A stretch of DNA of 64,000 nt from positions 496,001-560,000 of the forward strand of contig NZ_BSCT01000001.1 of NCBI RefSeq assembly GCF_030159255.1, read 5' to 3'. The notes beneath the pieces are model-generated. The model ran no database searches, was not told where the DNA came from, and saw nothing but the letters and a program-made list of their open reading frames with translations. The position numbers and the translations under genes were made by a program. Position 1 is the stretch's first letter. Every line of letters begins with the position of its first letter. Source of the stretch: Bradyrhizobium sp. SSBR45G. GTDB lineage: Bacteria; Pseudomonadota; Alphaproteobacteria; Rhizobiales; Xanthobacteraceae. This document shows, one piece after another, positions 44,032 through 52,294 of the stretch.

Positions 44032-45048
44032 TCAGCGGATCGGCGGTGCGTACTGCAGACCACCCTTGTTCCAGAGCTGGTTCAGACCACGTGCGATCTG
44101 GAGCTTGGAGCCGGCACCGACGTTACGCTCGTACATCTCGCCGTAATTGCCGACCGCCTTGACGATCCGCGAGAACCAGTCCTTGGTCAGACCGAGCTGC
44201 TCGCCGAGATTGCCGTCGGTGCCGAAGGCGCGCTTGAAGTCGGGCTTGTCGGACTTGGCCATCTCGTCGACGTTCGCCTGGGTGACGCCCATTTCCTCGG
44301 CCGTGACCAGCCCGAACAACGTCCACTTCACGATGTCGAACCACTGGTCGTCGCCATGACGCACCATCGGGCCCAGCGGCTCCTTCGAGATGACCTCGGG
44401 CAGCACGACGTGATCGGCCGGATTGGCGAGCTTCAGGCGCTCGGCATAGAGGCCCGAGACGTCGGTCGTGAACACGTCGCAACGGCCTGACTCATAGGCC
44501 TTGACGGTCTCGTCGGCGCCGGCGAACGCGATCACCTCGTACTTCATCTTGTTCGCCTTGAAGTAGTCGGCGAGGTTCTGCTCGGTCGTGGTGCCGGTCT
44601 GCACACAGACCGAGGCGCTGTTCAGCTCGAGCGCGGAGTTGACCTTCAGGGCCTTCTTCACCATGAAGCCCTGGCCGTCATAATAGGTGATGCCGGCGAA
44701 ATTGGCGCCCAGCGAGGTATCACGCGACAGAGTCCAGGTCGTGTTGCGCGACAGCACGTCGACCTCGCCCGACTGCAGTGCAGTAAAACGATCCTTGGCG
44801 GACAGCGGGACGTACTTGACCTTGGTCGGATCGTTGAAGATCGCGGCGGCGACGGCGCGGCAGACGTCGACGTCGAGCCCGGTCCAGTTGCCCTTGTCGT
44901 CCGGGTTCGAGAAACCGGGCAGGCCCTGGCTGACGCCGCAGGCCAGCATGCCGCGATCCTTGACGGTCTTGAGCGTTTCGGCGTGAGCGCCGACGCTCGC
45001 CAGCACTGGGGCGAGAGCAAGAGTGAGAGCCAGAGTGACGCGTTTCAT
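44032..45048 (-). CDS. aapJ: General L-amino acid ABC transporter, periplasmic binding protein
   Basis: 338 residues. Sec signal peptide 1-23 (MKRVTLALTLALAPVLASVG, cleaved after AHA). Mature type II binding protein: LKTVKDRGMLACGVSQGLPG, SFAVE-like DVDVCRAVAAAIF, LSAKDRFTALQSGEVDVLSR, and two cysteines (CVQTGTT and GRCDVF) that may form a disulfide. It captures L-amino acids for the AapQMP channel and is first in the operon. The start ATG at 45048 is fixed by the signal peptide. The 317-base divergent region to metC carries the promoter. Confidence 0.95.
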   Translation of the reverse strand: MKRVTLALTLALAPVLASVGAHAETLKTVKDRGMLACGVSQGLPGFSNPDDKGNWTGLDVDVCRAVAAAIFNDPTKVKYVPLSAKDRFTALQSGEVDVLSRNTTWTLSRDTSLGANFAGITYYDGQGFMVKKALKVNSALELNSASVCVQTGTTTEQNLADYFKANKMKYEVIAFAGADETVKAYESGRCDVFTTDVSGLYAERLKLANPADHVVLPEVISKEPLGPMVRHGDDQWFDIVKWTLFGLVTAEEMGVTQANVDEMAKSDKPDFKRAFGTDGNLGEQLGLTKDWFSRIVKAVGNYGEMYERNVGAGSKLQIARGLNQLWNKGGLQYAPPIR

Positions 45049-45365
45049 AAATACAGCCTTTCGCGGGTCGTCCTTGGGGAGCGATGAAATCTCAGCGCGT
45101 AGGGGGGCCCGACCAGGATCCGCTTCTGCAAACGCCATACCAACAATATGGCGCACGCCATGCACAGCTGACCCGTGCATGCGAGATGAAGCGGAAATCG
45201 CGGCAAGCCCCTCAACGTGCAGCGATCGAATTGCGCCAGCATCACAGAACGACTGGCGGTCCGGGTCAAGGGGTTGACGGCCCTGTTCTGCATTCTGTTA
45301 TTAACGACCGCAGTCCTGCCCGATTTGCGCTGTCCGGGCTGGCTTTAAAGAGAAAAGACACACGA
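45049..45365. promoter_or_regulatory. Divergent regulatory region between aapJ and metC
   Basis: 317 bases that must hold the promoters of both transcription units. Just before metC there is a hairpin GCCCG/CGGGC (about 45317-45338) and then ggctttaaagagaaaagaca containing the ribosome-binding site (AAGAGAAAAG). A degenerate resemblance to SAM-II riboswitches, which can precede metC in alphaproteobacteria, is too weak to call. Confidence 0.45.
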
Positions 45366-46559
45366 ATGGCATCATCGAACGACCCCGCTGCGGCGGTGCG
45401 ACAAAAGGCCGAGACGCGGCTGATCACAGCGGGACGGGACACGCGGGCGCAGCACGGATTCGTGAATCCCCCGGTCTTTCATGGCTCGACCGTTCTGTAT
45501 CCCACGGCCGACGACCTGCATGCGCATCGCGGCGAATTCCAGTACGGCCGCCACGGCACGCCGACCACGAAGGCCCTGCAGCAGGCGCTGATGGCGCTTG
45601 AAGGCCCGCAATGTGCAGGCGTCGGCATTGCGCCGTCGGGCCTCGGGGCCATCTCGACCACCCTGCTGTCGGTGCTCAAGGCCGGCGACCATGTGCTGGT
45701 CTGCGACAGCATCTATCGTCCCACCCGCAATTTCTGCAACGGTATGCTGGCGCGCTACGGCGTCGAGACGACGTATTTTGACCCTTTGATCGGCACAGGA
45801 ATTGAGCAACTGCTCAAACCGAATACACGCGCCGTGGTTGTCGAGGCTCCGGGCTCGCAGTCCTTCGAAATGCCGGACATTCCGGCGATCGCTGCGGTCG
45901 CGCATGCGCATGGCGCGCTGGTCATCGACGACAACACCTGGGCGACGCCGCTCTATCACCGCTCGCTCGACCAGGGCGTCGACATCAGCATGCAGGCGGC
46001 CACCAAATATATCGGCGGCCATTCCGACATCATGTTCGGGACCATTTCGGCCAATGCGAAGGCGTGGCCGCTGATCTCCGAGGGCATCCGCCTGCTCGGC
46101 GTCTGCGCCGGACCGGACGACGTGTTCCTGGCCTTGCGCGGCGTGCGGACGCTTGGCGTGCGCCTGGCGCAGCATCACCGGTCGGGCCTGGAGATGGCAC
46201 ACTGGCTCGCCGCGCGTCCCGAGGTGATCGAGGTGCTGCATCCGGCGCTGGAAAGCCATCCGGGCCACGCGATCTGGAAGCGTGACTTCACCGGCGCCTC
46301 CGGCCTGTTCAGCATCGTGCTGCAACCAAAGCCGCAGGCCGCCGTCGACGCCATGCTCGACACGCTCACGCTGTTCGGCATGGGCTATTCCTGGGGCGGC
46401 TTCGAGAGCCTGGCGATCCCGTTCGACTGCGCGAGCTACCGCACCGCGACCACATGGGCACCCGGCGGTCCGACGCTGCGGCTGCACATCGGCCTCGAGA
46501 ATACCGAGGATCTCAAGGCCGATCTCGATCGCGGCTTCGCCGCGTTCAACGCCGCTTGA
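45366..46559 (+). CDS. metC: Cystathionine beta-lyase
   Basis: 397 residues, PLP-dependent Cys/Met metabolism enzyme. Substrate and cofactor residues: YGRHGTPTTKALQQALMALE near residue 59, IAPSGLGAISTTLL, VIDDNTWATPLYHRSLDQGV, and the Schiff-base lysine in QAATKYIGGHSDIMFG (about residue 215). It converts cystathionine to homocysteine in methionine synthesis. The adjacent divergent aap operon is a known rhizobial arrangement. The start at MASSNDPAAAVRQ has AAGAGAAAAG upstream. Confidence 0.95.
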   Translation: MASSNDPAAAVRQKAETRLITAGRDTRAQHGFVNPPVFHGSTVLYPTADDLHAHRGEFQYGRHGTPTTKALQQALMALEGPQCAGVGIAPSGLGAISTTLLSVLKAGDHVLVCDSIYRPTRNFCNGMLARYGVETTYFDPLIGTGIEQLLKPNTRAVVVEAPGSQSFEMPDIPAIAAVAHAHGALVIDDNTWATPLYHRSLDQGVDISMQAATKYIGGHSDIMFGTISANAKAWPLISEGIRLLGVCAGPDDVFLALRGVRTLGVRLAQHHRSGLEMAHWLAARPEVIEVLHPALESHPGHAIWKRDFTGASGLFSIVLQPKPQAAVDAMLDTLTLFGMGYSWGGFESLAIPFDCASYRTATTWAPGGPTLRLHIGLENTEDLKADLDRGFAAFNAA

Positions 46560-46681
46560 CCACGCCGCCCGCAGGGGCGGAGCGCCGCTTGATCGGGCAA
46601 CCGGGGCCGCCAAATTGGCGTTGATCCCCAGCCGATTGGGCGTAGCCTTGGTCTGAAAGCAAGCGGGAACGAACGGGAATC

Positions 46682-48376
46682 ATGGTTCTGCTCGATCTGA
46701 TGGGTGGCGTGGCGCTGCTGCTGTGGGGCCTTCACATGGTCCACAGCGGCATCCTGCGTGCCTTCGGCCCGGATCTCAGACTGCTACTGTCGCGGGCGCT
46801 GCGGAACCGTTTCAGCGCGCTCGCGGCCGGGCTCGGTCTGACCGCGCTGCTCCAGAGCAGCACGGCGACGGCGCTCATCACCACCTCCTTTGCCGCGGAA
46901 GGCCTGGTCGGCCTGATCCCGGCGATGGCGATCATGCTCGGCGCCAATATCGGCACCACGCTGATCGTCCAGGTGCTGTCGTTCAACGTCGCAGCCGTCG
47001 CGCCGATCCTGTTCGTGCTGGGACTGGTGGCGTTTCGCAGCGGGCCGCGGTCACGCATCAAGGACCTCGGGCGGGTGTCGATCGGCCTCGGCCTGATGCT
47101 GCTGGCGCTGCACATCCTGATCGACACGCTCGCGCCCGCCGAGGAGGCGCCGGCGATGCGCGTGTTCATGCAGGCCATCACCGCCGATGTCACGCTCTGC
47201 ATCATCTTTGGCGCCGTCGTCACCTGGATCGTGCATTCCAGCGTCGCCAGCGTGCTGCTGGTGATGTCGCTGGCCTATGCGCATTTCATCACGGCCGATG
47301 CGGCCATGGCGCTGGTGCTCGGGGCCAATCTCGGCAGCGCCGTCAACCCGGTGTTCGAGGGCGCGCGGCGCGACAATCCGGCGAGCTATCGCCTGCCCGT
47401 CGGCAACCTCCTGAACCGAATCATCGGCGTCGCGCTGGTCGCCCCGTTGCTGCATCCGCTCGCGGCGCAGCTCCAGCTCTGGCAACCGGATCTGTCGAAG
47501 CTGACGGCGCAGTTCCACATGGCCTTCAATCTCGGCACGGCGGTGGTGTTCATCGGCCTGCTCGGCGGCTTGGAGAGACTGCTTGTCAGACTGTTCCCGG
47601 ACCGCCCAGCCGAGATCGATCCGGCCAAGCCGCGCTATCTCGACGAGACCGCGCTCGAAACCCCGTCGCTGGCGCTCGCCGACGCGGCGCGCGAAGCGCT
47701 GCGCATGGGCGATCTGGTCGAGACCATGCTGCGCAACGTGATGACGGCGATGATGACCAATGATCGCGGACTGGTCGATCAGGTCTCGCGTGCGGACAAC
47801 GTCGTCGACCGGCTGGATGAGGCGATCAAGCTGTACATCACCAAGCTGACCCGCGGCAGCCTGGACGAGCGCGAGGGCAAGCGGGCGATGGAGATCATCT
47901 CCTTCGCGATCAACCTCGAGCACATCGGCGACATCATCGACAAGAATCTGAGCGAGCTCGCGACCAAGAAGATCAAGCGCAGGTTCCAGTTCTCGACCGA
48001 GGGCGCCGACGAGCTGCAGGCGTTCCACCGCCAGATCATGGAGTCGCTGCGCATCGCGTTCGGCATCTTCATGTCGGGCAATGCCCAGCAGGCGCACCTT
48101 CTGCTGGACCAGAAGGCCGAACTCCGCAATGCCGAGCTCGGCGCCACCGAGCGGCATCTCGAACGCCTGCGCGAAGGCCGCTCCGAGACGCTGGAGACGA
48201 CGTCGCTGCATCTCGACGTGCTGCGCGACCTCCGGCGAATCCACTCGCACATCTGCTCGGTCGCCTACCCGGTGCTGGATGCGGCGGGAGAAGTTGCGAC
48301 CCGTCGGAGTGAGGTGGCAGACAGCGTATCGCCTGTCGCCCTGCCCGCGTCCTCAGCCCAGCCGCTGCCGCGCTGA
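46682..48376 (+). CDS. Na/Pi cotransporter family protein (NptA/YjbB type)
   Basis: 564 residues. Two repeats typical of sodium/phosphate cotransporters: ALLQSSTATALITTSF with MLGANIGTTLIVQVL (residues about 57-100) and VHSSVASVLLVMSLAYAHFI with ALVLGANLGSAVNPV (about 182-225). They are followed from about residue 330 by a PhoU-like helical regulatory domain (LRMGDLVETMLRNVMTAMMT and onwards). YjbB-like members mostly export phosphate. No pho genes adjoin. It converges with the LAB_N gene across a 160-base gap containing part of a dispersed repeat (ttccgagttcaaggcctgcg). Confidence 0.93.
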   Translation: MVLLDLMGGVALLLWGLHMVHSGILRAFGPDLRLLLSRALRNRFSALAAGLGLTALLQSSTATALITTSFAAEGLVGLIPAMAIMLGANIGTTLIVQVLSFNVAAVAPILFVLGLVAFRSGPRSRIKDLGRVSIGLGLMLLALHILIDTLAPAEEAPAMRVFMQAITADVTLCIIFGAVVTWIVHSSVASVLLVMSLAYAHFITADAAMALVLGANLGSAVNPVFEGARRDNPASYRLPVGNLLNRIIGVALVAPLLHPLAAQLQLWQPDLSKLTAQFHMAFNLGTAVVFIGLLGGLERLLVRLFPDRPAEIDPAKPRYLDETALETPSLALADAAREALRMGDLVETMLRNVMTAMMTNDRGLVDQVSRADNVVDRLDEAIKLYITKLTRGSLDEREGKRAMEIISFAINLEHIGDIIDKNLSELATKKIKRRFQFSTEGADELQAFHRQIMESLRIAFGIFMSGNAQQAHLLLDQKAELRNAELGATERHLERLREGRSETLETTSLHLDVLRDLRRIHSHICSVAYPVLDAAGEVATRRSEVADSVSPVALPASSAQPLPR

Positions 48377-48539
48377 GCGGGATTCGTCCTGTCAATCCAG
48401 CGGCGCTTACCGGTTACCAATGTCGAGATTCCGAGTTCAAGGCCTGCGGCCTTGCCCCGGAATGACGGTGGGTGTGGCTTGTTGGTCGTTCGCGCCCGTC
48501 GACAGCGCTCAAGGTCATGAAGCTGACCGCCGCCCCCAC

Positions 48540-48878
48540 TCAGTTGCTGAGCGTCTGCGATTCGCGCTGGCGGTTCTTGAAGATCAGCATCACGTTGCGG
48601 ACGTAGATGACGTTCGACAGCAGCTGCCCGAAGATGATGACCGGCTCGCGCTTGACGAGGCCATAGATCAGCGTCATCAACCCGCCGCCAATCGAGAAGA
48701 ACCAGAACGCGAGCGGCACGACGCTTTTTCCGGCGCGCTCGCTCGCAATCCACTGCACGAGAAAGCGGGCCGCGAAGGCGAGCTGCGCGGCGAGGCCGAA
48801 CACGAGCCAGAAATCGAACTTGGCGATGAAGATGTCGTAGAAATAATTGCTGAACGCCTGTCCGAACTGAATCAGCAT
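48540..48878 (-). CDS. Lipid-A-disaccharide synthase N-terminal (LAB_N) domain protein
   Basis: 112 residues with three to four membrane helices. The conserved core FWLVFGLAAQLAFAARFLVQ then WIASERAGKSVVPLAFWFFS (residues 22-62) is the LAB_N domain, found fused to LpxB or alone beside GT2 glycosyltransferases. Stand-alone versions are thought to act like ArnE/ArnF in flipping or handling a lipid-linked sugar. It overlaps the end of the GT2 gene by 7 bases (start at 48878, GT2 stop at 48872), so it is translationally coupled. Confidence 0.9.
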   Translation of the reverse strand: MLIQFGQAFSNYFYDIFIAKFDFWLVFGLAAQLAFAARFLVQWIASERAGKSVVPLAFWFFSIGGGLMTLIYGLVKREPVIIFGQLLSNVIYVRNVMLIFKNRQRESQTLSN

Positions 48879-49615
48879 CTCGTCACCTCGATCGCGACCG
48901 GTGTCGGCTTCTTGCGGCGGATCAGCCACCACACGCCGGCGAGATCCATGATCCCGATCCAGAGCCGGTCGAAGAATCCGTAGTTCGACACGCCCGAATG
49001 CCGGGGACGGTCGATCACGTCGATATAGGCGATGTCGTACCCCTCGCGACGCACCAGGGCCGGCAGGAAGCGGTGCAGGCCATCGAAATACGGCATCATC
49101 AGGAACACGTCGCGGCGAACCGCCTTGAGGCCGCAGCCGGTGTCGCGCGTGCCGTCTTTCAGCACCGCGTTGCGGATCTTGTTGGCGAGCCGGGACTGCA
49201 GCTTCTTGAAGCCGGTGTCCTTGCGCCCAACCCGCTGTCCGGCCACGAGCCCGACACCGGCCCCGCCCTTTTCCAGCGCCGCGACGAGCTCGGGAAGAAA
49301 GGCAGGATTGTTCTGCCCGTCGCCGTCGAGCGTGGCGACGATCCCGCCCCGGGCCGCGCGAATACCGCTCCTGACCGCCGCGGATTGCCCCGACGATTTC
49401 TCATGACGCATGACGCGCAGGTTCGGACGCCGCGCCATCTCCTCGGCGAGCCGCTGAGCGGTCTCGTCGGTCGAGCCGTCATTGACGTAGATGATCTCGT
49501 ACGGCCACAGACCATCGAGCGCGGCTGCGATCTCGGTGATCAGGGGCGTGATGTTGCCGGCCTCGTTGCGCACGGGAACGACGATGGAAACGGCAACGGG
49601 GGTTTCGCTCGACAA
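48872..49615 (-). CDS. GT2 polyprenyl-phosphate glycosyltransferase (Dpm1/ArnC-like)
   Basis: 247 residues. GT-A fold glycosyltransferase of the dolichyl-phosphate-mannose synthase group: VSIVVPVRNEAGNITPLITE near residue 9, IIYVNDGSTDETAQRL, the metal-binding TLDGDGQNNPAFLPEL, and GCGLKAVRRDVFLMMPYFDG. No membrane helix beyond the C-terminal segment (RLWIGIMDLAGVWWLIRRKK). It should attach a sugar to undecaprenyl phosphate on the cytosolic face. With LAB_N, PAP2 and GT39 neighbours it forms a lipid-A or envelope sugar-addition set. Confidence 0.92.
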   Translation of the reverse strand: MSSETPVAVSIVVPVRNEAGNITPLITEIAAALDGLWPYEIIYVNDGSTDETAQRLAEEMARRPNLRVMRHEKSSGQSAAVRSGIRAARGGIVATLDGDGQNNPAFLPELVAALEKGGAGVGLVAGQRVGRKDTGFKKLQSRLANKIRNAVLKDGTRDTGCGLKAVRRDVFLMMPYFDGLHRFLPALVRREGYDIAYIDVIDRPRHSGVSNYGFFDRLWIGIMDLAGVWWLIRRKKPTPVAIEVTRC

Positions 49616-49708
49616 AATCAGACTCGTGATGGGGTGATCGGACCGGTTCCTGCCCCGGGCACTGCGGTGGAGGCTTATTATGGGGCTTGGGGCCGCCTAT
49701 CAACCCCC

Positions 49709-50500
49709 CTAGCGCGGTACGATTCGGCCGTCCTTACCCAGGCGGAAGCCGAGCCGGCGTGCTGCGAACCAGTAGCGGACGAGCATGGCGCAGGCGAGGC
49801 CGACCACCGCGCCGGCCACCACATCGCTGGGATGGTGGGCCAGCAGAACCAGCCGGCTGAGGGCGATGATGACGGCGTAAATGAACATCGGAATGCGCAG
49901 CCGAGGCCAGATCGCCGCCACGGCGAAGGCCAGAGCGAACGCCGTCACCGCATGGGCCGAGGGCATGCTGAAATAGGCCGGCGTGCCGTTGAACGGGTCG
50001 AAATTGAACGCGTTCGCCTTGCCGCCGACGAAGGGGCGGCCGCGGCCAATGATGTATTTCAGCACTTGGGCAACCAGCACGGAGCTGAGCAGCGCGAAGA
50101 AGAGAAACTGAACGTGCGTGGCGAAGTTCAGCAGGCGGCTGCGGGCGGCTTCAGGCCAGAGCGGCACGATCAGGATCGTCACCACGACGCCGGCGGCCAG
50201 CAGACCGAGCACATACTCATCCTGGCCGAACTCGGTGACGATGCGCCATGGCCACAAGCTCGGGGTGCCCCGCGCAGGCATCAGTCCGATCTCGGTGGCG
50301 TCGAACGCGATCATCAGCACCAGGACCGTGGCGAGACCGATGCCGACGAGCACCAGGAGCTGGCGCCACAGCTGCTGCCGGCTCGCGGCATCAGGCGCCG
50401 CCTGCGGCCGCCGCACCAGCCGTCCGATCGAGAACTTCCCGACCAGCGCGAGCTGGGAGAAGTAGCCTGCCGAGGACGACGACGTGCCGGGCGCGGACAT
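49709..50500 (-). CDS. PAP2-family lipid phosphatase (LpxE/LpxT-like)
   Basis: 263 residues with about six helices. PAP2 active-site motifs: KYIIGRGRP (motif 1), MPSAHAVTAFA (motif 2, with Ala where Gly is usual) and SRLVLLAHHPSDVVAG (motif 3, catalytic His and Asp). It faces the periplasm and would remove phosphate from lipid A or from polyprenyl pyrophosphate. Its ATG directly follows the GT39 stop codon (TAGATG), so the two are co-translated. The GT2 gene lies 93 bases further on. Confidence 0.92.
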   Translation of the reverse strand: MSAPGTSSSSAGYFSQLALVGKFSIGRLVRRPQAAPDAASRQQLWRQLLVLVGIGLATVLVLMIAFDATEIGLMPARGTPSLWPWRIVTEFGQDEYVLGLLAAGVVVTILIVPLWPEAARSRLLNFATHVQFLFFALLSSVLVAQVLKYIIGRGRPFVGGKANAFNFDPFNGTPAYFSMPSAHAVTAFALAFAVAAIWPRLRIPMFIYAVIIALSRLVLLAHHPSDVVAGAVVGLACAMLVRYWFAARRLGFRLGKDGRIVPR

Positions 50501-52243
50501 CTACTCGGTCCCTTCCGAACGATAGATCGCGATCGAGACCGGGCGCCCTTGCGAGATGTTGTAGCCGTCGATGCGCCTGGCGACGTTGTAGCGCAGACCG
50601 ATGGCCTCGGCCCGCTGCACGAACGCCCGCTCGGTGCGCTGCTCCACCAGGGCGAAGCGGCAGGTGCCCTGGCTGAGGAAATCCGCGGCCCCGGAGCCGT
50701 CCGTCAGCTGCGTCGACGTGCCTGCCATGAACACGAGACTCGGCTCGTGGAAGCCTGCGGCCGCCGCCTTCGGCCCGACGCAGACGACGTTGCGCAGCGC
50801 GCGCGCAATCTCGGCGCTGGGGAACAGCGGCGTCAATGACGGCAGCACCGCGCCATAGACGGCGAAGGCGAGGAACATCGCCGCCACGCTGGCATTCAGC
50901 AGCGAGCGCTCGGCGCGGCTATCGTCGTACAGCCACCATGCGAACAGGCCGAAGATCAGCGACGCCGCGACGAACGGCCAGGCGAGAAAGGCCGGCTGAT
51001 GCGTCACGATGATGGCGCCGATCACCGCGATCACCGACGTGATGGCGGGGATCGCGAACCACCAGGCTGCACCGCGGCGCAGCCAGGAGCGCGACAGCAC
51101 CCGCCGCTCCAGCGCGCCGACCGTGAGAATCGCGATCGCGGGATACAGCGGCAGCACATAGTGCGGCAGCTTGGTCAGCGCGGCCTCGAACACGATCCAG
51201 GACGGCACCAGCCAGGCCAGCAGGAACTGCGCGCCGGGCTCGCGGCGTGCGCGCCACACCGCCGGCGCGGCCATCACCGCCAGCGGCGCGCCGGGCCAGA
51301 ACGTGATGAAGAACAACAGCAGATAGAGGCCCGGCGGCGCACCGTGGGATTCCTGGGCCGAGATCTTGGCGAGCATGTCGCCTCCGACCGAATCCGCAAA
51401 GAAGGCATCGCCGGCGCGCAGGAAGATCAGCACGAACCAGGGCAGCACCAGGACCAGCATCCACATCAGGCCCCACAGCGGACGCAGACGCCACAGCCAG
51501 TTCGCGCCACGGTCCATGATCGCGAGCGCGATGATCGCGAGTCCGACCGGCATCAGAATCAGCGGGCCCTTGACCAGGATGCTGACGGCCAGCGCCGTCC
51601 AGAAGATCGCCGGCGGCCCCCAGGGCGGATGTTCCGGATCCTCGCCGCGCTGCCACGACAGATAGACGCGCGCGAGCGCGCCCATGGCGGCCACCACGGT
51701 GAACAGCAGCATCGCGTCGGTCTTGGCGAGCCGGGCTTCGGCGCCGAGCAGCACCGAGCAGCACATCAGCAACGCCGCGAACACCGCACCGCGCCGCGTG
51801 ACGAAGGCAAGCGCGGTCCAGTAGGTCAGCAGCACGGCGCCGATGGCGCCGATCAGGGAGGGAATCCGATAGACCCAGATGCGCAGCTGCGCGCGCGGCA
51901 GTCCGAGCGCGGACGCGGTCTCGACGGCGGCCGATTGCAACCAGTAGATGCCGGCCGGCTTCTTGTAGCGCACGTCATCCTGGAAGCGGATGTCGACGTA
52001 ATCGCCGCTCTCGACCATCTGCTTGGTGGCCTGCGCGAAGCGCGCCTCGTCGCGGTCGATGGCCGGAATCGTGAAGAAGCCGGGAAGAAACAGCAGCAGG
52101 CCGCAGACGAGCAGGAACGCGACGGCCCTGGCATGGCTCACGGTGACGGCATCGATCATCCGCACCAGCCGACTGCCCGGATTCACCAGGTTCTTCGGCT
52201 CGCGCGGCTCTCCAAAACGGGGGCGGGCATAGGTCTCGACCAT
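50501..52243 (-). CDS. GT39 membrane glycosyltransferase (ArnT/RgtA-like)
   Basis: 580 residues with about twelve helices. The first periplasmic loop carries the catalytic-type Asp-Glu: IPAIDRDEARFAQATKQM followed by VRYKKPAGIYWLQSAAVE (residues about 58-105), the ArnT/Pmt signature. GT-C enzymes of this group move a sugar from polyprenyl phosphate to lipid A or core at the periplasmic face. The C-terminal 130 residues form a soluble domain. The start at MVETYARPRFGEP (52243) is chosen; an upstream ATG would add 12 residues. Sugar donor unknown. Confidence 0.92.
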   Translation of the reverse strand: MVETYARPRFGEPREPKNLVNPGSRLVRMIDAVTVSHARAVAFLLVCGLLLFLPGFFTIPAIDRDEARFAQATKQMVESGDYVDIRFQDDVRYKKPAGIYWLQSAAVETASALGLPRAQLRIWVYRIPSLIGAIGAVLLTYWTALAFVTRRGAVFAALLMCCSVLLGAEARLAKTDAMLLFTVVAAMGALARVYLSWQRGEDPEHPPWGPPAIFWTALAVSILVKGPLILMPVGLAIIALAIMDRGANWLWRLRPLWGLMWMLVLVLPWFVLIFLRAGDAFFADSVGGDMLAKISAQESHGAPPGLYLLLFFITFWPGAPLAVMAAPAVWRARREPGAQFLLAWLVPSWIVFEAALTKLPHYVLPLYPAIAILTVGALERRVLSRSWLRRGAAWWFAIPAITSVIAVIGAIIVTHQPAFLAWPFVAASLIFGLFAWWLYDDSRAERSLLNASVAAMFLAFAVYGAVLPSLTPLFPSAEIARALRNVVCVGPKAAAAGFHEPSLVFMAGTSTQLTDGSGAADFLSQGTCRFALVEQRTERAFVQRAEAIGLRYNVARRIDGYNISQGRPVSIAIYRSEGTE

Positions 52244-52294
52244 GGGGTTCCGAATACGCTGAAACCGCCATGCCGACAACCGCTTAGCGAACGG

